Positions 1 to 9,252 of a stretch of 22,394 nucleotides of DNA are shown here, one piece after another (position 1 is the first letter of the stretch; every line of letters starts with the position of its first letter). A program made the translations under genes and the position numbers. The notes under the pieces were generated by a model. It ran no database searches. It was not told where the DNA came from and worked only from the letters and a program-made list of their open reading frames with translations. The stretch covers positions 1 through 22,394 of the IMG/VR virus record IMGVR_UViG_3300026512_000528. One strand, given 5' to 3'. This stretch comes from a virus.

Positions 1-78
1 CTTGTTTATATGCCTATTGACAGTATTATGGCAGTTGAAAATATGAAAACTGTAACAAAGGCTAAAACATCAATATAA
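1..78 (+). CDS. C-terminal end of a truncated gene
   Basis: The first frame is open from base 1 to a TAA at 76-78 and encodes 25 residues (LVYMPIDSIM, ending AKTSI). It stops 19 nt before the next start on the same strand, which has its own ribosome binding site, so this is most likely the 3' end of an upstream gene in the same operon of virion-type genes. Too little remains to assign a family. The frame could be open by chance; operon context is the main support. Confidence 0.6.
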   Translation, partial: LVYMPIDSIMAVENMKTVTKAKTSI

Positions 79-97
79 CAAAGAAAGAGGGTATGTT

Positions 98-1360
98 ATG
101 GCAATAACATTAGCAGATGTAAAATTTTTTCATAGTCAAGTAAATGATGACTCTGACAATAATGGAGGCCCTATAAGTAATAAGGAAGTGGACAAGAATG
201 CAGGGTATTCTATCTTTCCTATTGTAACGAAAGAAGAAGCTAGTCAGGGAATAATAAGATATAGAAAAATATTTATAACAAGTGCAGACCGGTGGGGCTA
301 TAATCTTTATTACACATTATTAAAACCTCCAGCCAGTCAATTCAAAATGTATATAAGGCCAGGAACATTCTGGGATACACAGGCTGACATAAAAAATGCA
401 AGTGATTGGTATGGATGTGGGAAGTTAATTGAAAATGCAGATAGAGAAACACATCTTCTAAATACTGAGTTTGTAGATGATAATTATACTTTCAATAAAA
501 ATGATATTATTGCAGTGGGAATATTTGATAATAACCAGATAAAATTTACAAACGTAAGGTATTACACCGTAAAAGGTTTCAGAAAAGCTCTATCTTATAA
601 TTCAATACCTGATGGAAGCTATATCGTTATAGATAATCCTGACCAAGCCTTACCAGGACACATATCTACATATAATAAGTCATATGATATCAATGGAACA
701 GAACAAATCAAAAACAATAAAAAACATGAAATCAATGATTATGATATAACAACAACCAGTCCACAAGGAGACGTTACCTTCAATGGCCAACTTGTCAGGA
801 TACATTCTCCAATAGAGGGGTCAGATACTGTAGAAGATTCTCCTCAGTGGATTCAAGGAAATAAACTGAAAATAGAAACACTTGAACAATTGATGGAAAA
901 TTATATACCTGACTCAACATATGTTGGGCGTATATTAAGATTAGGCGATTTGAAGCCAGGAATAACAGATATTCAGGTTAATAGTCCATCAGGATATGTC
1001 AACAAATATAAAATGTCATTTAATACATTAGCTACGATTGAAGAATCATGGACAATTACCTTCACAAGTTCTACTGAGTTTATATGTGAAGGACAACATG
1101 TAGGTAACGTAGGATCTGGAAATATAAGTTCAGTTTTTCAACCAACAAATCCTACATTTAATCACCCATATTTCATTATAAAGACTGATTTTTGGGAAGG
1201 TACATTTGCTGCTAATGATACAGTAACATTTACAACATTAGCTGCAGCTAAAGCTGTTTGGTTAAAACTTGTGATTCCTCCAGGAACAAAAGAATCCCAA
1301 TTAATTGAATGGAGTGTATTTTGGGATATCATGACTGAGGATATCACAATAGATAAATGA
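98..1360 (+). CDS. Phage structural protein, paralogue of the gene at 17161-18150
   Basis: 420 residues with no signal peptide or membrane segment. The N-terminus (residues 1-60, with FPIVTKEEA and IRYRKIF) and especially the C-terminal part (about 315-400) match the 329-residue protein encoded at 17161-18150. Shared strings include WTITFTS, a CEG..GNVGSG motif, FAANDTVTFTT, and AAK.VWLK followed by a proline-rich end. The middle (about 150-300) is absent or unrelated in the paralogue. The beta-rich composition and the tail-type neighbours suggest a virion component, perhaps tail or baseplate, but I do not recognise a named family. Start ATG 98 is preceded by GAGG at 87-90. The next gene follows after 27 nt, consistent with an operon. 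Confidence 0.85.
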   Translation: MAITLADVKFFHSQVNDDSDNNGGPISNKEVDKNAGYSIFPIVTKEEASQGIIRYRKIFITSADRWGYNLYYTLLKPPASQFKMYIRPGTFWDTQADIKNASDWYGCGKLIENADRETHLLNTEFVDDNYTFNKNDIIAVGIFDNNQIKFTNVRYYTVKGFRKALSYNSIPDGSYIVIDNPDQALPGHISTYNKSYDINGTEQIKNNKKHEINDYDITTTSPQGDVTFNGQLVRIHSPIEGSDTVEDSPQWIQGNKLKIETLEQLMENYIPDSTYVGRILRLGDLKPGITDIQVNSPSGYVNKYKMSFNTLATIEESWTITFTSSTEFICEGQHVGNVGSGNISSVFQPTNPTFNHPYFIIKTDFWEGTFAANDTVTFTTLAAAKAVWLKLVIPPGTKESQLIEWSVFWDIMTEDITIDK

Positions 1361-1387
1361 AAATTATAAATCAAAGGAGGATTTCTT

Positions 1388-2338
1388 ATGGCATTATATG
1401 ATACTATATCAGGGTATAATTATTACATACAGGACATAAACAACCAAGATATTAATAAAGGAGATTTTTTCAGGTTTGTAGATGCAGGAGAAGTAAAAAA
1501 TTTTATTTATAGAGCGGTAACACAGGGACATATAACTACACAAACGGCCTCTGATGAACCATCTAATATTGTAGAAGGTCAAATATTCTGGGAAGATAAT
1601 GTAGGTTGGTATTGTTTAGACCATTATATCAGTGATTATTTATTAGATTTGATTTTACAGACCTTACAATCCAATATAAACTACATTGCAATATGCACGA
1701 ACATCCCTATTGAATTTTATGAAGCATATGTTCCTGATGAATGGACTGCAAACACATCCTATTCAGTAGGAGCTCTTGTAAGACCTACAAACTGGACACA
1801 ACCTGGAATATTTGAAGTGAAGGAAATCACAGGTAGTGGAACATCAGGGTCAACTGAACCCAATTGGCCTACTAGTATTGATGATATAATTAATCCCGAT
1901 TACACAATAACTGATAATGAAATCACCTGGAGACCACGACCTAATTATGCATTGGCTCATGGGGTTGTAGATATGCCTAGTATCAGTCAAATAGAACCAG
2001 GAATTCATGCAGGAAGAGTTTTAAAAATAATACAAACAATGTCAGCAATTGTTGATAAAAGCGGTGAAGCTAAATATGTTGCGTTCTGTGATACAAATAA
2101 TAAGAAAATTCTATTAGTTAATAAAAATGCAAACATTGGGACAGTCACTGCAGGAGAAGCAATAGGAATTAATTATTTCAGTTATGAAATTGTTGGGCCA
2201 GGTTACATAATCCCATTAGACCAAGGAACAAGTGGTTCTGGTAGTGGATCTGAGAGTGGCTCAGGTTCTAGTGGTGAAACAGGTGGTGAAACAGGTGGTG
2301 AAACAGGTGGTGAAACAGGTGGAGGAGGAGCTTTCTAA
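1388..2338 (+). CDS. Tail-fibre-like protein with Gly/Ser/Glu-Thr repeat tail
   Basis: 316 residues. Residues about 118-183 carry a pattern frequent in phage tail proteins: EWTANTSYSVGALVRP, then FEV...GTSGSTEPNWPT and a closing ITWRPR, a small beta module. The C-terminus (about 277-316) is low-complexity: alternating Ser-Gly, then four GETG units encoded by an exact 12-bp tandem repeat, then GGGGAF. Such tails usually act as flexible linkers or tips. ATG 1388 follows AAAGGAGGATTTCTT, a near-ideal ribosome binding site. The next gene (DUF2341/LamG) begins 27 nt downstream on the same strand, so the two may belong to one fibre or decoration assembly; that link is inference. Virion type fairly sure, exact role unknown. 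Confidence 0.85.
   Translation: MALYDTISGYNYYIQDINNQDINKGDFFRFVDAGEVKNFIYRAVTQGHITTQTASDEPSNIVEGQIFWEDNVGWYCLDHYISDYLLDLILQTLQSNINYIAICTNIPIEFYEAYVPDEWTANTSYSVGALVRPTNWTQPGIFEVKEITGSGTSGSTEPNWPTSIDDIINPDYTITDNEITWRPRPNYALAHGVVDMPSISQIEPGIHAGRVLKIIQTMSAIVDKSGEAKYVAFCDTNNKKILLVNKNANIGTVTAGEAIGINYFSYEIVGPGYIIPLDQGTSGSGSGSESGSGSSGETGGETGGETGGETGGGGAF
2273..2320 (+). repeat. 12-bp tandem repeat, four exact units
   Basis: The unit GGTGAAACAGGT occurs four times in a row without mismatch and encodes GETG x4 in the C-terminal tail of the tail-fibre-like protein. The length is a multiple of three, so gain or loss of units keeps the frame. Confidence 0.95.
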
Positions 2339-2364
2339 AAGATTTCTAATAGGAGATATTCTAA

Positions 2365-3579
2365 GTGGAATTGAACAACTGGCTATATTTCAGGGAGATC
2401 CAAATAGATGCAACAAATATCAATATGAACCTGACTGATTGGTTAGTTGCTATTAAGTTAGACTCCAATAACTTTGATTTCAGTAAAACTCAACCTTCTG
2501 GAGCTGATATTAGGTTTACGGATTCGGATAAAACTACATCACTTGATTACTGGATAGAAAACTATGATACAAATAATCAGAAAGCTACTATTTGGGTCAA
2601 AATCCCATCAATACTAGCCAATTCATCCAAATCAATTTACATATGGTATGGAAATCCAAATGCAATAACTAATAGTAATATAACTATTATTAGTGATCCA
2701 TTCAATGACAATTCCTGTCTAGCATTCTATCCATTTGACGGAGACACAAATGATTATTCAGGTAATGGCTATCATGGAACATGGTATGGCAATGAACAAT
2801 ATGATGGTGGGGTATTTGGACAGTGTGCTAAGTTTGATGGAGAAAGTTATATTGAAACAAGTTTCAATAGTAATTCATTAACATGTGTTGTATATTCATT
2901 TTGGCTTTCGTTTAATAATAACCCTGAATCTCAAAAAATTCTCGGGTTCTCTGGTTCGTCTGATATGGCTATACAAATAATGAATGGGACAACGGCAAGG
3001 GTTTACTTTCGTAGTAATTTAGTATATCAAGATGTTTCAAATTTCTTTATTAACGATGGTTCATGGCATCATTATTTATTTATAATAGATAATAACGGAA
3101 CCAAACATTATAGAGATGGAACATTTATAACAACTACAACACAAACAATTTCATCAGTAACAACACCATTTAGAATAGGATTAGTAATAGATGATTCAAA
3201 TTTATCAAACTATTATAATGGCTTGATGGATCAAACACACATTTTCAACCGTCCATTAACCGAATATGAAATTTTATCATTATCCCAACAACTACCTTAT
3301 TCCATAGGTGATGAAATATTCCATGGGTCCAAACTATCAGGTGTTGTATGTGATAAATATGGTATTCCTATTGTCGATAAACCAGTAAAAATATTTATTT
3401 TTGATAAGGATTCAGGTAAATTATATAGGACAACAACATCAGACAAAGGAAAATGGGAAGCTGATCATCTACCTGTAGCAGAAAATTCTAAAGTATTGGT
3501 GGTATACACTCTGGAAGGAGATTATCGTGGGGATAACGATCTTGTAGGAGGGGAATTTTCTATAACTCAACCACTATGA
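2365..3579 (+). CDS. DUF2341 + LamG-type jelly-roll protein with C-terminal Ig-like domain
   Basis: 404 residues starting at GTG 2365, chosen because AGGAG at 2351-2355 lies 9 nt upstream. Residues about 5-105 fit DUF2341: NWLYFREIQID, ADIRFTDSD, WIENYD, ATIWVKIP and IYIWYGNP. Residues about 118-310 fit a concanavalin/LamG-like fold: CLAFYPFDGDTNDYSGNGYHGT, AKFDGESYIET, DGSWHHYLFI, NGLMDQTHIFNRPLTEYEI. Residues about 320-404 are a carboxypeptidase-regulatory/Ig-like domain (LSGVVCDKYGIPI, TTTSDKGKWEA, YTLEGDYRGDND). The last domain closely matches the end of the protein at 10295-11503. This architecture is typical of carbohydrate- or surface-binding adhesins, so a receptor-binding or decoration role is likely. 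It ends 1 nt before the convergent helicase gene. Confidence 0.9.
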   Translation: MELNNWLYFREIQIDATNINMNLTDWLVAIKLDSNNFDFSKTQPSGADIRFTDSDKTTSLDYWIENYDTNNQKATIWVKIPSILANSSKSIYIWYGNPNAITNSNITIISDPFNDNSCLAFYPFDGDTNDYSGNGYHGTWYGNEQYDGGVFGQCAKFDGESYIETSFNSNSLTCVVYSFWLSFNNNPESQKILGFSGSSDMAIQIMNGTTARVYFRSNLVYQDVSNFFINDGSWHHYLFIIDNNGTKHYRDGTFITTTTQTISSVTTPFRIGLVIDDSNLSNYYNGLMDQTHIFNRPLTEYEILSLSQQLPYSIGDEIFHGSKLSGVVCDKYGIPIVDKPVKIFIFDKDSGKLYRTTTSDKGKWEADHLPVAENSKVLVVYTLEGDYRGDNDLVGGEFSITQPL

Positions 3580-3580
3580 A

Positions 3581-5542
3581 CTATAACAGTCTCGCTTTGA
3601 GTTTCGATTTCTTCTTGACTGCTAAAAATTCCACATACATATCTGTATTAACTTGTTGCCCATCAAGTATACAGGATAGATTGCGTTTCTTTTTATTTAA
3701 TAACTTAATCATAGTCTCTTCAATAGTATCATAAGCAATCAAATAATAAACATTTACATAACTAGCAGTCTGTCCTATTCTATGAACCCTATCTTCTGCC
3801 TGCTCAAGTTTCATAGGATTCCAAACAAGTTCAAGAAAAGCAACACTTGATGCTGCAGTTAATGTTATACCTTCAGCCGCAGCCATAGTACCTAAAAATA
3901 ACCTTATATTTGGATCATTCTGAAACCTATCAACTGCAATAGCTCTATCCCTAGCATTTACACTTCCATCTATATATACTGCAATATCCCTGAATTCTTC
4001 ATATAAAATCCTTCTAGTTTCGAGGTGTTGCATGAAAACAACAAGTTTATCAGACTGATTTAAAAAGTCTTTTATCCATTGTATACCTGGTTGTATTTTA
4101 CCTTCAGCAATAACACGACGTAATTTTGTCAGTTTGATTAACCCTCCAGCTGATTTAACCACTTTTCTTAACTGACAGGATTCCTCAGGTGTAATTAAAT
4201 CAGGATCAGGCAAGATATCCATATTTTCTGCAATCCATTCATCTAACAAATATTCTAGTTCATCATATTTATCCCTATTATCCAATTCTAATGGGATTAC
4301 AGAATATATCTTATCAGGCAGTTGGTCATACACATCCTTTTTTAATCTTCTTATCATAATATTACGCTCGATGAGATCATTCAATTCTTTTAAATTGGAA
4401 GACCCAGTAAAATCCCAAGCATTGAAAACTCTTCTACCTGCACAATACCGGATACCATATTTTGTATATGACCAGAATATTTCAGGACGTAAAAGGTGTA
4501 AACAATTGAAAAATTCAATTGGTCTGTTTTCAATAGGAGTTCCTGATAATGCTAAAATATTTTTAGCTTTTTTAGCAATTTTTATTGTAGCATTTGATTT
4601 GGCATTTCTATTTTTTATGTATTGAACCTCATCTAATATAACAGTTCTGTATTTTGCCCTTTTGAAAAAATTGAGCCAACCTTTAAGCTTCTTCCCTCTA
4701 TTAGCTAATACTTCATAATTCACAATTATAGCAGGATATTTGCCTTTTCTGACCTGAAATTCAGTTAATTCACTTTGCTGTTTATACATTCCATTTATAA
4801 CATAAATACCAACATCATCAGACATCCACTCCTTTATTTCTCGAGCCCAATTATATTTTAATGAGGAAGGACATATTATGATTGCAGGGAAAGCATTTTC
4901 TTTTTCATGTTGTAAAAATCCAATCGCCTGAACAGTCTTACCTAATCCCATTTCATCAGCAATCAACACTCTCCTCTTATTACAAGCGAAATCAACTCCA
5001 GCTTTTTGAAATGGATATAATTCTTTCTTTAATCCTTCAATTCTGATATTATCAGTGGGAGTATATTTTTTTAATACTCGGTCTACCCAATCACGTAAAT
5101 CCTTACTTAGATTAAACCCTGCTGATATCAACACTAATATATTAGGAACTATACGTAACACTGACCAATATTTGCCTGTCCATCTAGCTCCATCAAGACT
5201 GGCAACCATATTCTTCACATCTTCATTATAAGGGAATACAACTTTTAACTTATGCTTATTTTCAGGATCTTGACTGACTTTATAATTTTTATACATCAAG
5301 GGAGGAATCAAAATTTTATCAACAGATTTGATATAAGGTAAATAGTCTGATAAATAATCACGCAAATCATATATTAAAAAATCAGCTAATTTACCTTGTT
5401 TACATTCAAAAAATTTGATAGCTTGCCGCAATCTACTATCTTCAGTAACTAGATCAGGGTAGTATTTGTTTAAAGTATATACAACCCTTATTGGAAATGT
5501 GGGGAAATTATATAGTTTCTTCTTTATCTGAACCGGATTCAT
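3581..5542 (-). CDS. SNF2-family DNA helicase/translocase (SMARCAL1/HARP-like)
   Basis: 653 residues. A HARP-like segment (about 103-131, FPYNEDVKNMV to GKYWSVLRI) precedes a full SNF2 core: motif I DEMGLGKT (196-203), Ia IIICPSSLKYNW, II DEVQ (304-307), III SGTP (333-336), V GTMAAAEGITLTAAS (551-565) and VI QAEDRVHRIGQ (581-591). All ATPase motifs are intact. Family members move along double-stranded DNA and remodel forks or anneal strands; in a phage, a role in replication-fork repair or recombination is likely. ATG 5540-5542 is preceded by AGGAGAG. The start lies inside the end of the upstream gene (about 35-nt overlap), so the two are translationally coupled. It is the last gene of the operon and meets the plus-strand DUF2341 gene tail to tail with 1 nt between. 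Confidence 0.95.
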   Translation of the reverse strand: MNPVQIKKKLYNFPTFPIRVVYTLNKYYPDLVTEDSRLRQAIKFFECKQGKLADFLIYDLRDYLSDYLPYIKSVDKILIPPLMYKNYKVSQDPENKHKLKVVFPYNEDVKNMVASLDGARWTGKYWSVLRIVPNILVLISAGFNLSKDLRDWVDRVLKKYTPTDNIRIEGLKKELYPFQKAGVDFACNKRRVLIADEMGLGKTVQAIGFLQHEKENAFPAIIICPSSLKYNWAREIKEWMSDDVGIYVINGMYKQQSELTEFQVRKGKYPAIIVNYEVLANRGKKLKGWLNFFKRAKYRTVILDEVQYIKNRNAKSNATIKIAKKAKNILALSGTPIENRPIEFFNCLHLLRPEIFWSYTKYGIRYCAGRRVFNAWDFTGSSNLKELNDLIERNIMIRRLKKDVYDQLPDKIYSVIPLELDNRDKYDELEYLLDEWIAENMDILPDPDLITPEESCQLRKVVKSAGGLIKLTKLRRVIAEGKIQPGIQWIKDFLNQSDKLVVFMQHLETRRILYEEFRDIAVYIDGSVNARDRAIAVDRFQNDPNIRLFLGTMAAAEGITLTAASSVAFLELVWNPMKLEQAEDRVHRIGQTASYVNVYYLIAYDTIEETMIKLLNKKKRNLSCILDGQQVNTDMYVEFLAVKKKSKLKARLL

Positions 5543-6167
5543 AAAATACTCTCCTACGACGAAAGGCTATTCCAGATTCAGGATCCTTGACAATAATCCT
5601 CATACCTTCAAACTCTTCACCTATAAACAAGACTTTCCCATCTACAATAGCATTATATAAAGTTACAACCTCTTCTGGGATAAGATGTTCCTTATTATGA
5701 GGAACATATTCTACATAATCAAGAAATTGATTAACATAATCTTTTAATTCATCTCCTGTTGCTGTTAAGATAGTAGAAATATCTAACTTTTTATTAGGAA
5801 TAAGATTTGACTCATTTAACAATTGCACAGCTTCATATATTAGATCTCTTCCATCCAACATTGATTCATTCCTCCCTTCCTTTAAAGAAAAGAACAGATT
5901 TGTCCTACTATACCTTTTTAATTTAAACACATTCATTTCAAGGTATTGCTTGATACTACAATCATTAGCCTCACATGCCCTGCATACTTCAACTGAAACA
6001 GTTCTATCTCGCCTAGGACAATGAAATCCATTTCCTAACAACCAATCATTACAAGAATATGTAGCATCTACAAATTCAAGTTTACGCAAACATAATTTCC
6101 TATTCCTAACAGGGTCATATGAAGCAGACTCAAGCCAATACTCACAAAATTCACAACGTCTAAACAT
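5508..6167 (-). CDS. Cys-rich putative zinc-binding protein of unknown function
   Basis: 219 residues. The N-terminal third holds about nine cysteines in pairs (CEFCEYW, LCLRKLE, YSCNDW, FHCPRR, VCRACEANDC), suggesting one or two zinc-binding knuckles. The remaining two thirds are helical and acidic without a recognised fold. I start it at ATG 6167 rather than TTG 6173: AAGGAG lies 7 nt before the ATG but only 2 nt before the TTG. The start overlaps the stop of the topoisomerase gene (TAG 6160-6162), and the end overlaps the helicase gene, so expression is coupled to both. Context suggests a replication or repair accessory factor; that is inference. Confidence 0.8.
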   Translation of the reverse strand: MFRRCEFCEYWLESASYDPVRNRKLCLRKLEFVDATYSCNDWLLGNGFHCPRRDRTVSVEVCRACEANDCSIKQYLEMNVFKLKRYSRTNLFFSLKEGRNESMLDGRDLIYEAVQLLNESNLIPNKKLDISTILTATGDELKDYVNQFLDYVEYVPHNKEHLIPEEVVTLYNAIVDGKVLFIGEEFEGMRIIVKDPESGIAFRRRRVFYESGSDKEETI

Positions 6168-7992
6168 TTTCAAACTCCTTAATATATTTCATTATTAAGT
6201 TTTTTCTATCAATGTTTTCTGCCATTAATTGAGACAATAATTTATCACATTTCTGTGCATCTTGGATCGTTACTCGCTTTAATGTTCTAGTCTCTTTATT
6301 CATAGTAGTTTCCCATAACTGCTCAGGATTCATTTCACCTAAACCTTTAAACCTCTGTATAGCACTTGTATCATATTTTTTCACAACATTATGATCTGAT
6401 GTATAAATTACTTTTCCTTTATATTTAATCCTATATAAAGGAGGAACTGCAATATACAAATGACCCTCCTCTATTATAGGTCTGAAATATTTATAGAAAA
6501 GGGATAATAATAGTGTTTGTATGTGCTGACCGTCAACATCTGCATCTGTCATTATTATAATCTTGTTATATCGTAATTTGGACAAATCAAATTCAGGACC
6601 TATACCCGTTCCTAATGTCTTTACTAAATCTCCTACTTCCTTATTATTCAATAACTTATTCAATGACGTTTTATGCACATTTAAAATTTTTCCTTTTATT
6701 GGTAATATAGCCTGATATTTATTATTTCTAGCTTGCTTAGCAGACCCTCCCGCTGAATCCCCTTCCACAATAAATAATTCCCTTTCCCTTGGATTGCGAG
6801 AATAGCAGTCACTAAGCTTACTAACAAATCTGGAAGATATAGTACTGGTCCTATTTAAATCCCTAGCTTTCTTTAAAACTTCTCTGGATTTGTAATGACT
6901 TAAAATAGCCTGAATAACCTTTGCCTTATGTTGAGGATACCTTTCAAAATAACGGGCAATTGCTTGATTAATGACATTAGCAACATTCTTGGTAACGTCT
7001 TTATTTCCTAATTTCATTTTGGTTTGACCCTCAAACTGAGGTTCAGGTAAATACACTGATAATACCCCAGATACACAAGCAAATACATCTTCACCAGAAA
7101 CAAAACTTAACTTATTGTCCAATTTTTTGATAGCTTGTGTGCATCCTTTCTTTAACCCAGATAAATGAGTTCCACCTTCTTTGGTTTTAATATTATTGGC
7201 AAAAGTCAAGATATTGTTTTTTGATGCAAACCTAATCGCAAAGTCAATTATCAAATTATCCACCTGGCATGTATCCGCAATGATACCAGTAAATATTTCA
7301 TCATTTTCATCAGTTAATTTGTTAAGTAGTCCTACTAACCCTTTATCACTCTTGAATGTAATACTTTTATCACCATATTTGAATTCAATAGTTAATCCCT
7401 TTACCAAAAAACTTAACTCTTCTAACCTTTCCTTAATTAAATTAATATCCCATTTTATTTGATTAAAAATAGATTTATCAGGTAAAAATGTAACGGATGT
7501 TCCTGATTTATTTTTATTAATAGGAACACATTTAAGTTCAGTCTTTGGAGCTCCTCTGCTATATTCCTGAACACAATGTTTCCCTTCTCTATATATCTCT
7601 ACAACCAATCTATCACATAACGCATTAACAACTGAAATACCTACACCATGTAATCCACCTGAAATCTTATAGGCTTTATTATCAAACTTTCCTCCTGAGT
7701 GAAGAGTAGTCATTATTAATTCAACTGCAGGTTTTTTATATTCAGCATGAATATCAATTGGAATACCTCTTCCATTGTCAGCTACAGTGATACTATTATC
7801 AGGATTCATAATAACCTGTATATGATCACAATATCCAGCAATAGCTTCATCAACACAATTATCTATAACTTCCCACAACAAATGATGCAATCCTTTATTA
7901 GATACATCTCCAATATACATGGAAGGACGTTTCCTTACCCCTTCCAATCCTTTTAAAACTACAATTGAATCAGCATTATACGATTCAGTCAT
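6160..7992 (-). CDS. gyrB: Type IIA DNA topoisomerase, B subunit (GyrB/ParE-like)
   Basis: 610 residues, about the length of the short bacterial GyrB/ParE type. The GHKL ATPase domain has VIDNCVDEA (42-50), DNGRGIP (72-78), GGLHGVG (112-118) and the QTK loop (323-325). The transducer and TOPRIM domains follow with EGDSAGG (410-416), PIKGKILNVHK (431-441), DADVDG (483-488) and QRFKGLGEMNP (546-556). All catalytic and Mg-binding residues I can check are present, so it should be active with an A subunit. No A subunit lies in this window, so it is encoded elsewhere in the genome or supplied by the host. Calling it gyrase rather than Topo IV is not possible from the B subunit alone. ATG 7990-7992 follows AGGAGATTAAGCCT. 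It sits between the coiled-coil gene and the Cys-rich gene. Confidence 0.95.
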   Translation of the reverse strand: MTESYNADSIVVLKGLEGVRKRPSMYIGDVSNKGLHHLLWEVIDNCVDEAIAGYCDHIQVIMNPDNSITVADNGRGIPIDIHAEYKKPAVELIMTTLHSGGKFDNKAYKISGGLHGVGISVVNALCDRLVVEIYREGKHCVQEYSRGAPKTELKCVPINKNKSGTSVTFLPDKSIFNQIKWDINLIKERLEELSFLVKGLTIEFKYGDKSITFKSDKGLVGLLNKLTDENDEIFTGIIADTCQVDNLIIDFAIRFASKNNILTFANNIKTKEGGTHLSGLKKGCTQAIKKLDNKLSFVSGEDVFACVSGVLSVYLPEPQFEGQTKMKLGNKDVTKNVANVINQAIARYFERYPQHKAKVIQAILSHYKSREVLKKARDLNRTSTISSRFVSKLSDCYSRNPRERELFIVEGDSAGGSAKQARNNKYQAILPIKGKILNVHKTSLNKLLNNKEVGDLVKTLGTGIGPEFDLSKLRYNKIIIMTDADVDGQHIQTLLLSLFYKYFRPIIEEGHLYIAVPPLYRIKYKGKVIYTSDHNVVKKYDTSAIQRFKGLGEMNPEQLWETTMNKETRTLKRVTIQDAQKCDKLLSQLMAENIDRKNLIMKYIKEFENV

Positions 7993-7996
7993 AGGC

Positions 7997-8221
7997 TTAA
8001 TCTCCTAATATTTCTTCCAATTCTGAATATAACTTATTATACCTAGCTGATAAAGTTTTTAATTCTTGTTGTAACTTTTCCAAATGCTTTTGGGCTTCTT
8101 CTATAGAAGCAAATCCTAACTCCTGTAGTGTTTCTTCTAATATTTTCTTACGCATCTCTAATTCTTTCTTTTTATTTAATTTTTCATCCAATTTCTGTCT
8201 TAATTTGAGTAAGTCTTTCAT
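7997..8221 (-). CDS. Small coiled-coil protein
   Basis: 74 residues, almost entirely Leu/Lys/Glu heptads (LRQKLDEKLNKKKELEMRKK, then KHLEKLQQELKTLSARYNKL), with a short break at GFASIEEA. It is predicted to form a helical hairpin coiled coil. A strong AGGAGGATTAT precedes ATG 8219-8221. It lies between the SbcD-like nuclease gene (32 nt upstream) and the topoisomerase gene (4 nt downstream), so it is probably co-translated with them. It could be an oligomerisation or scaffold partner of either. It is far too short to be SbcC/Rad50 and has no ATPase motif. Confidence 0.85.
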   Translation of the reverse strand: MKDLLKLRQKLDEKLNKKKELEMRKKILEETLQELGFASIEEAQKHLEKLQQELKTLSARYNKLYSELEEILGD

Positions 8222-8253
8222 ATAATCCTCCTAAGAATAATAAATTTATTAAA

Positions 8254-9201
8254 TTATTCCAACCTTTTATTATGTTGATTATCATAAATCTCAACTATTT
8301 TGTTTATCCAATACTTGATTGACTTATCTACAGATTCCTTATTTAGATTTTCCTGTAATATTTGCATAAAATCCACACTCTTATCACTTATACTATATAT
8401 AGCATCCACAAATTCCTTGACATTTTTATTAAATTTAGTATCTTCCGGTTCTTTCAATACCTTTCTAGCCTCCATAATATTCAAGTACTTCCATTCAAAA
8501 TCATATGTTCCATCCTCTCGTATAGTAATTAGACTACAAGCAGGGGTGTGGTCATAATCAGCAATAGTCAAACGAACCAAAGGACCATTATTAATCAATA
8601 ACTTTCCTTTATAAGTTAAATGAAACTGCTGATGGTTATCTCCTGATATAACTATATCATATCCTGATTCCTTTAATAGTCTAGCTGCTGTAATAAAATC
8701 CTGTTGACCTTTCCATAATTTCCTAGTTTTAATAACCATCCTATGGATTACCAAAATATTAAACATTCCTTCAATAGGATCTGGAATAGGTTGACTAAAA
8801 TCTGCACCTTGTATTGCAACAAAATCATTTAATATTACTGGTTTATCTGATACAGGAAATGCATCCAAACTAGCTAATAAAACAGATAAAGGAGAATTAT
8901 GTTTATTCTTGAGAGAATGATACCTTAAATCATGTTGTCCATATACAACACATAATTTTGTATAAGAAGGAAGTAATCTTCTAAATATCCTTATTATCCT
9001 TCTGACTAATCCATGACTTACAAATGCACTATCAAATACATCTCCTGCTATACATAAAGCATCTGCTTTGAATTTTTTACACTCTGCCAGAACCTGTTTT
9101 ACCTTTTTTACTTGAGTTAAACTGAAATCATCCGTTCTACATTCTGGTGTTGCCATGCGTAAATGCCAATCTGATGAACCTATAATTCTGACTTCTTTCA
9201 T
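8254..9201 (-). CDS. SbcD/Mre11-like calcineurin-type phosphoesterase (nuclease)
   Basis: 315 residues. The metallophosphoesterase motifs occur in order: DWH (11-13), GDVFD (53-57), GQHD (88-91), H153 in VIHRM, and GDNH (187-190), with NNGPLVR closing the core. Members of this family are Mn-dependent nucleases that process DNA ends with a Rad50/SbcC or T4 gp46-type ATPase. The usual Asn of GNHD is Gln here, a substitution that could alter metal geometry. No SbcC-type partner lies in the window. The start is supported by GAGGTG 6 nt upstream of ATG 9199-9201. It is the first gene of the minus-strand replication/repair operon, 58 bp or more beyond the terminator at 9298-9340, with a possible promoter in between. 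Confidence 0.88.
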   Translation of the reverse strand: MKEVRIIGSSDWHLRMATPECRTDDFSLTQVKKVKQVLAECKKFKADALCIAGDVFDSAFVSHGLVRRIIRIFRRLLPSYTKLCVVYGQHDLRYHSLKNKHNSPLSVLLASLDAFPVSDKPVILNDFVAIQGADFSQPIPDPIEGMFNILVIHRMVIKTRKLWKGQQDFITAARLLKESGYDIVISGDNHQQFHLTYKGKLLINNGPLVRLTIADYDHTPACSLITIREDGTYDFEWKYLNIMEARKVLKEPEDTKFNKNVKEFVDAIYSISDKSVDFMQILQENLNKESVDKSIKYWINKIVEIYDNQHNKRLE

Positions 9202-9252
9202 ATTAACACCTCACAAGTTGAATTGAAAACATAATAGAAACATGGAGTTATT

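Noticed and set aside
2232-2438. 68-residue frame across the GETG repeat
   Set aside because: A shadow of the 12-bp repeat in a second frame; it overlaps two better genes and has no initiation signal.
6168-6173. TTG start for the Cys-rich protein
   Set aside because: Its spacing to AAGGAG is only 2 nt, while ATG 6167 is at the normal distance.
7181-7462. Plus-strand frames inside the topoisomerase gene
   Set aside because: Antisense shadows of a strongly conserved gene, without ribosome binding sites.
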